DNA of 7,349 nt from Leucobacter sp. (GTDB lineage: Bacteria; Actinomycetota; Actinomycetes; Actinomycetales; Microbacteriaceae), in assembly GCA_031178565.1 (NCBI GenBank), contig JAPSIU010000130.1:1-7349 (forward strand), written 5' to 3'. Each line of letters opens with the position of its first letter. The first letter of the stretch is position 1. Made by a program: the position numbers and the translations under genes. The notes under the pieces were generated by a model that was not told the origin of the DNA, searched no databases, and saw nothing but the letters and a program-made list of their open reading frames with translations. Below, piece by piece: positions 6,867 to 7,349 of this stretch.

Positions 6867-7349
6867 ATGATGACCCAGACCACACCCGAGCTGATCCTCA
6901 CGAACGGCCGCGTCTACACGGTCGACGCCGGGAGACCGTGGGCCGAGGCCGTGGCGGTGAGCGGCGGACGCATCACCGCCGTCGGCGGCAGCGCCGAGAT
7001 CTCGGCGCTCGCGGGCCCGGACACGGAGGTGCGCGACCTCGATGGCGCGTTCCTCATGCCCGGGCTGGTCGACGTGCACAACCACCACTTCCTCGCGGGC
7101 AAGGAGGAGCTGTTCGAGCTCCGCGTGCCCATCGGCGCGCACCTCGACGGGATCCTCGACGCGGTCCGGGAGCACGCGGCGGCGCTCCCCGCGGACGCCT
7201 GGGTCGTCGGCGGGCCGTGGATGAGCGACCGGTTCAACGAGGTCAACAGCTTCGAGGCGCTGACGGCGCTCGACGAGGCCGCCGGCGGGCGTCCGGTCAT
7301 GCTCTCCGACGACTCGCACCACAACCGCTGGGTGAATACCCGAGCGATG
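6867..7349 (+). CDS. YtcJ-type amidohydrolase (amidohydrolase family 3), N-terminal 161 residues, cut by right window edge
   Basis: A second partial member of the same amidohydrolase family as the gene at the left edge. Seen: LTNGRVYTVD (11-20), GGRITAVGG (33-41), MPGLVDVHNHH (64-74) with the metal pair His71 and His73, GGPWMSDRFN, and the DDSHHNRWVN segment that in YtcJ-like proteins lies at the start of the barrel insertion. It runs off the window still open. ATGs at 6867 and 6870 are both in frame; GGAG (6860-6863) lies 3 nt from the first and 6 nt from the second, so 6870 is equally likely. It follows the amine oxidase by 70 nt in the same direction and is probably co-transcribed. The family includes N-substituted formamide deformylase, which in Arthrobacter releases benzylamine from N-benzylformamide. 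A role supplying amine to the neighbouring oxidase is therefore attractive but unproven; other amide or imide substrates are possible. Confidence 0.9.
   Translation, partial: MMTQTTPELILTNGRVYTVDAGRPWAEAVAVSGGRITAVGGSAEISALAGPDTEVRDLDGAFLMPGLVDVHNHHFLAGKEELFELRVPIGAHLDGILDAVREHAAALPADAWVVGGPWMSDRFNEVNSFEALTALDEAAGGRPVMLSDDSHHNRWVNTRAM

Noticed and set aside
5008..6870. A 620-codon plus-strand frame overlapping the amine oxidase in another phase
   Set aside because: Arg/Pro-rich shadow of the amine oxidase with no family features.
4736..6901. A 721-codon open frame antisense to the amine oxidase
   Set aside because: The opposite strand carries an intact enzyme with all catalytic residues. 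The antisense product is repetitive Val/Arg/Glu/Ala with no recognisable motif.
1..7349. Defence system, prophage, toxin-antitoxin, CRISPR or transposon content
   Set aside because: No repeats with regular spacing, transposase, integrase, nuclease or toxin-like frame was found; all complete genes are metabolic or transport.

Overview
The window is GC-rich with dense coding, short intergenic gaps, GGAGG-type ribosome binding sites and strong third-position G/C. Together with a copper amine oxidase closely resembling the Arthrobacter phenylethylamine/histamine oxidase type, this points to a high-GC actinobacterium, plausibly Micrococcales (Microbacteriaceae or Micrococcaceae). The genus is inference only. 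I see no tRNA, rRNA, CRISPR array, insertion sequence, attachment site or replication origin.

Layout: two divergent gene sets leave a 196-bp intergenic region (3083-3278). Leftward (minus strand): a short-chain dehydrogenase/reductase (3082-2267), a three-domain FAD aromatic monooxygenase of the 3-hydroxybenzoate 4-monooxygenase / phenol 2-monooxygenase family (2240-363), and the N-terminus of a YtcJ-type amidohydrolase cut by the left edge (325-1). Gaps of 26 and 37 nt suggest one operon. Rightward (plus strand): an APC-superfamily amino acid/amine permease (3279-4715), a copper/TPQ primary amine oxidase with every catalytic residue present (4808-6796), and the N-terminus of a second YtcJ-type amidohydrolase cut by the right edge (6867-7349). 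The 92-bp gap before the amine oxidase holds a stop-codon hairpin and a locally AT-rich promoter-like stretch, so that gene may have its own promoter.

Working model (inference): a catabolic island for an aromatic or arylalkyl amine, or an N-acyl/N-formyl derivative. The permease imports the compound. One or both amidohydrolases could release an amine from an amide-type precursor. The amine oxidase converts the amine to aldehyde, ammonia and hydrogen peroxide. The SDR may handle a carbonyl/alcohol step, and the flavin monooxygenase ortho-hydroxylates a phenolic intermediate towards a catechol for ring cleavage. No regulator, aldehyde dehydrogenase, catalase or ring-cleavage gene is visible; they would have to lie outside the window. 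Each enzyme family is well known. What may be new is the combination, and a substrate-pocket substitution in the monooxygenase.
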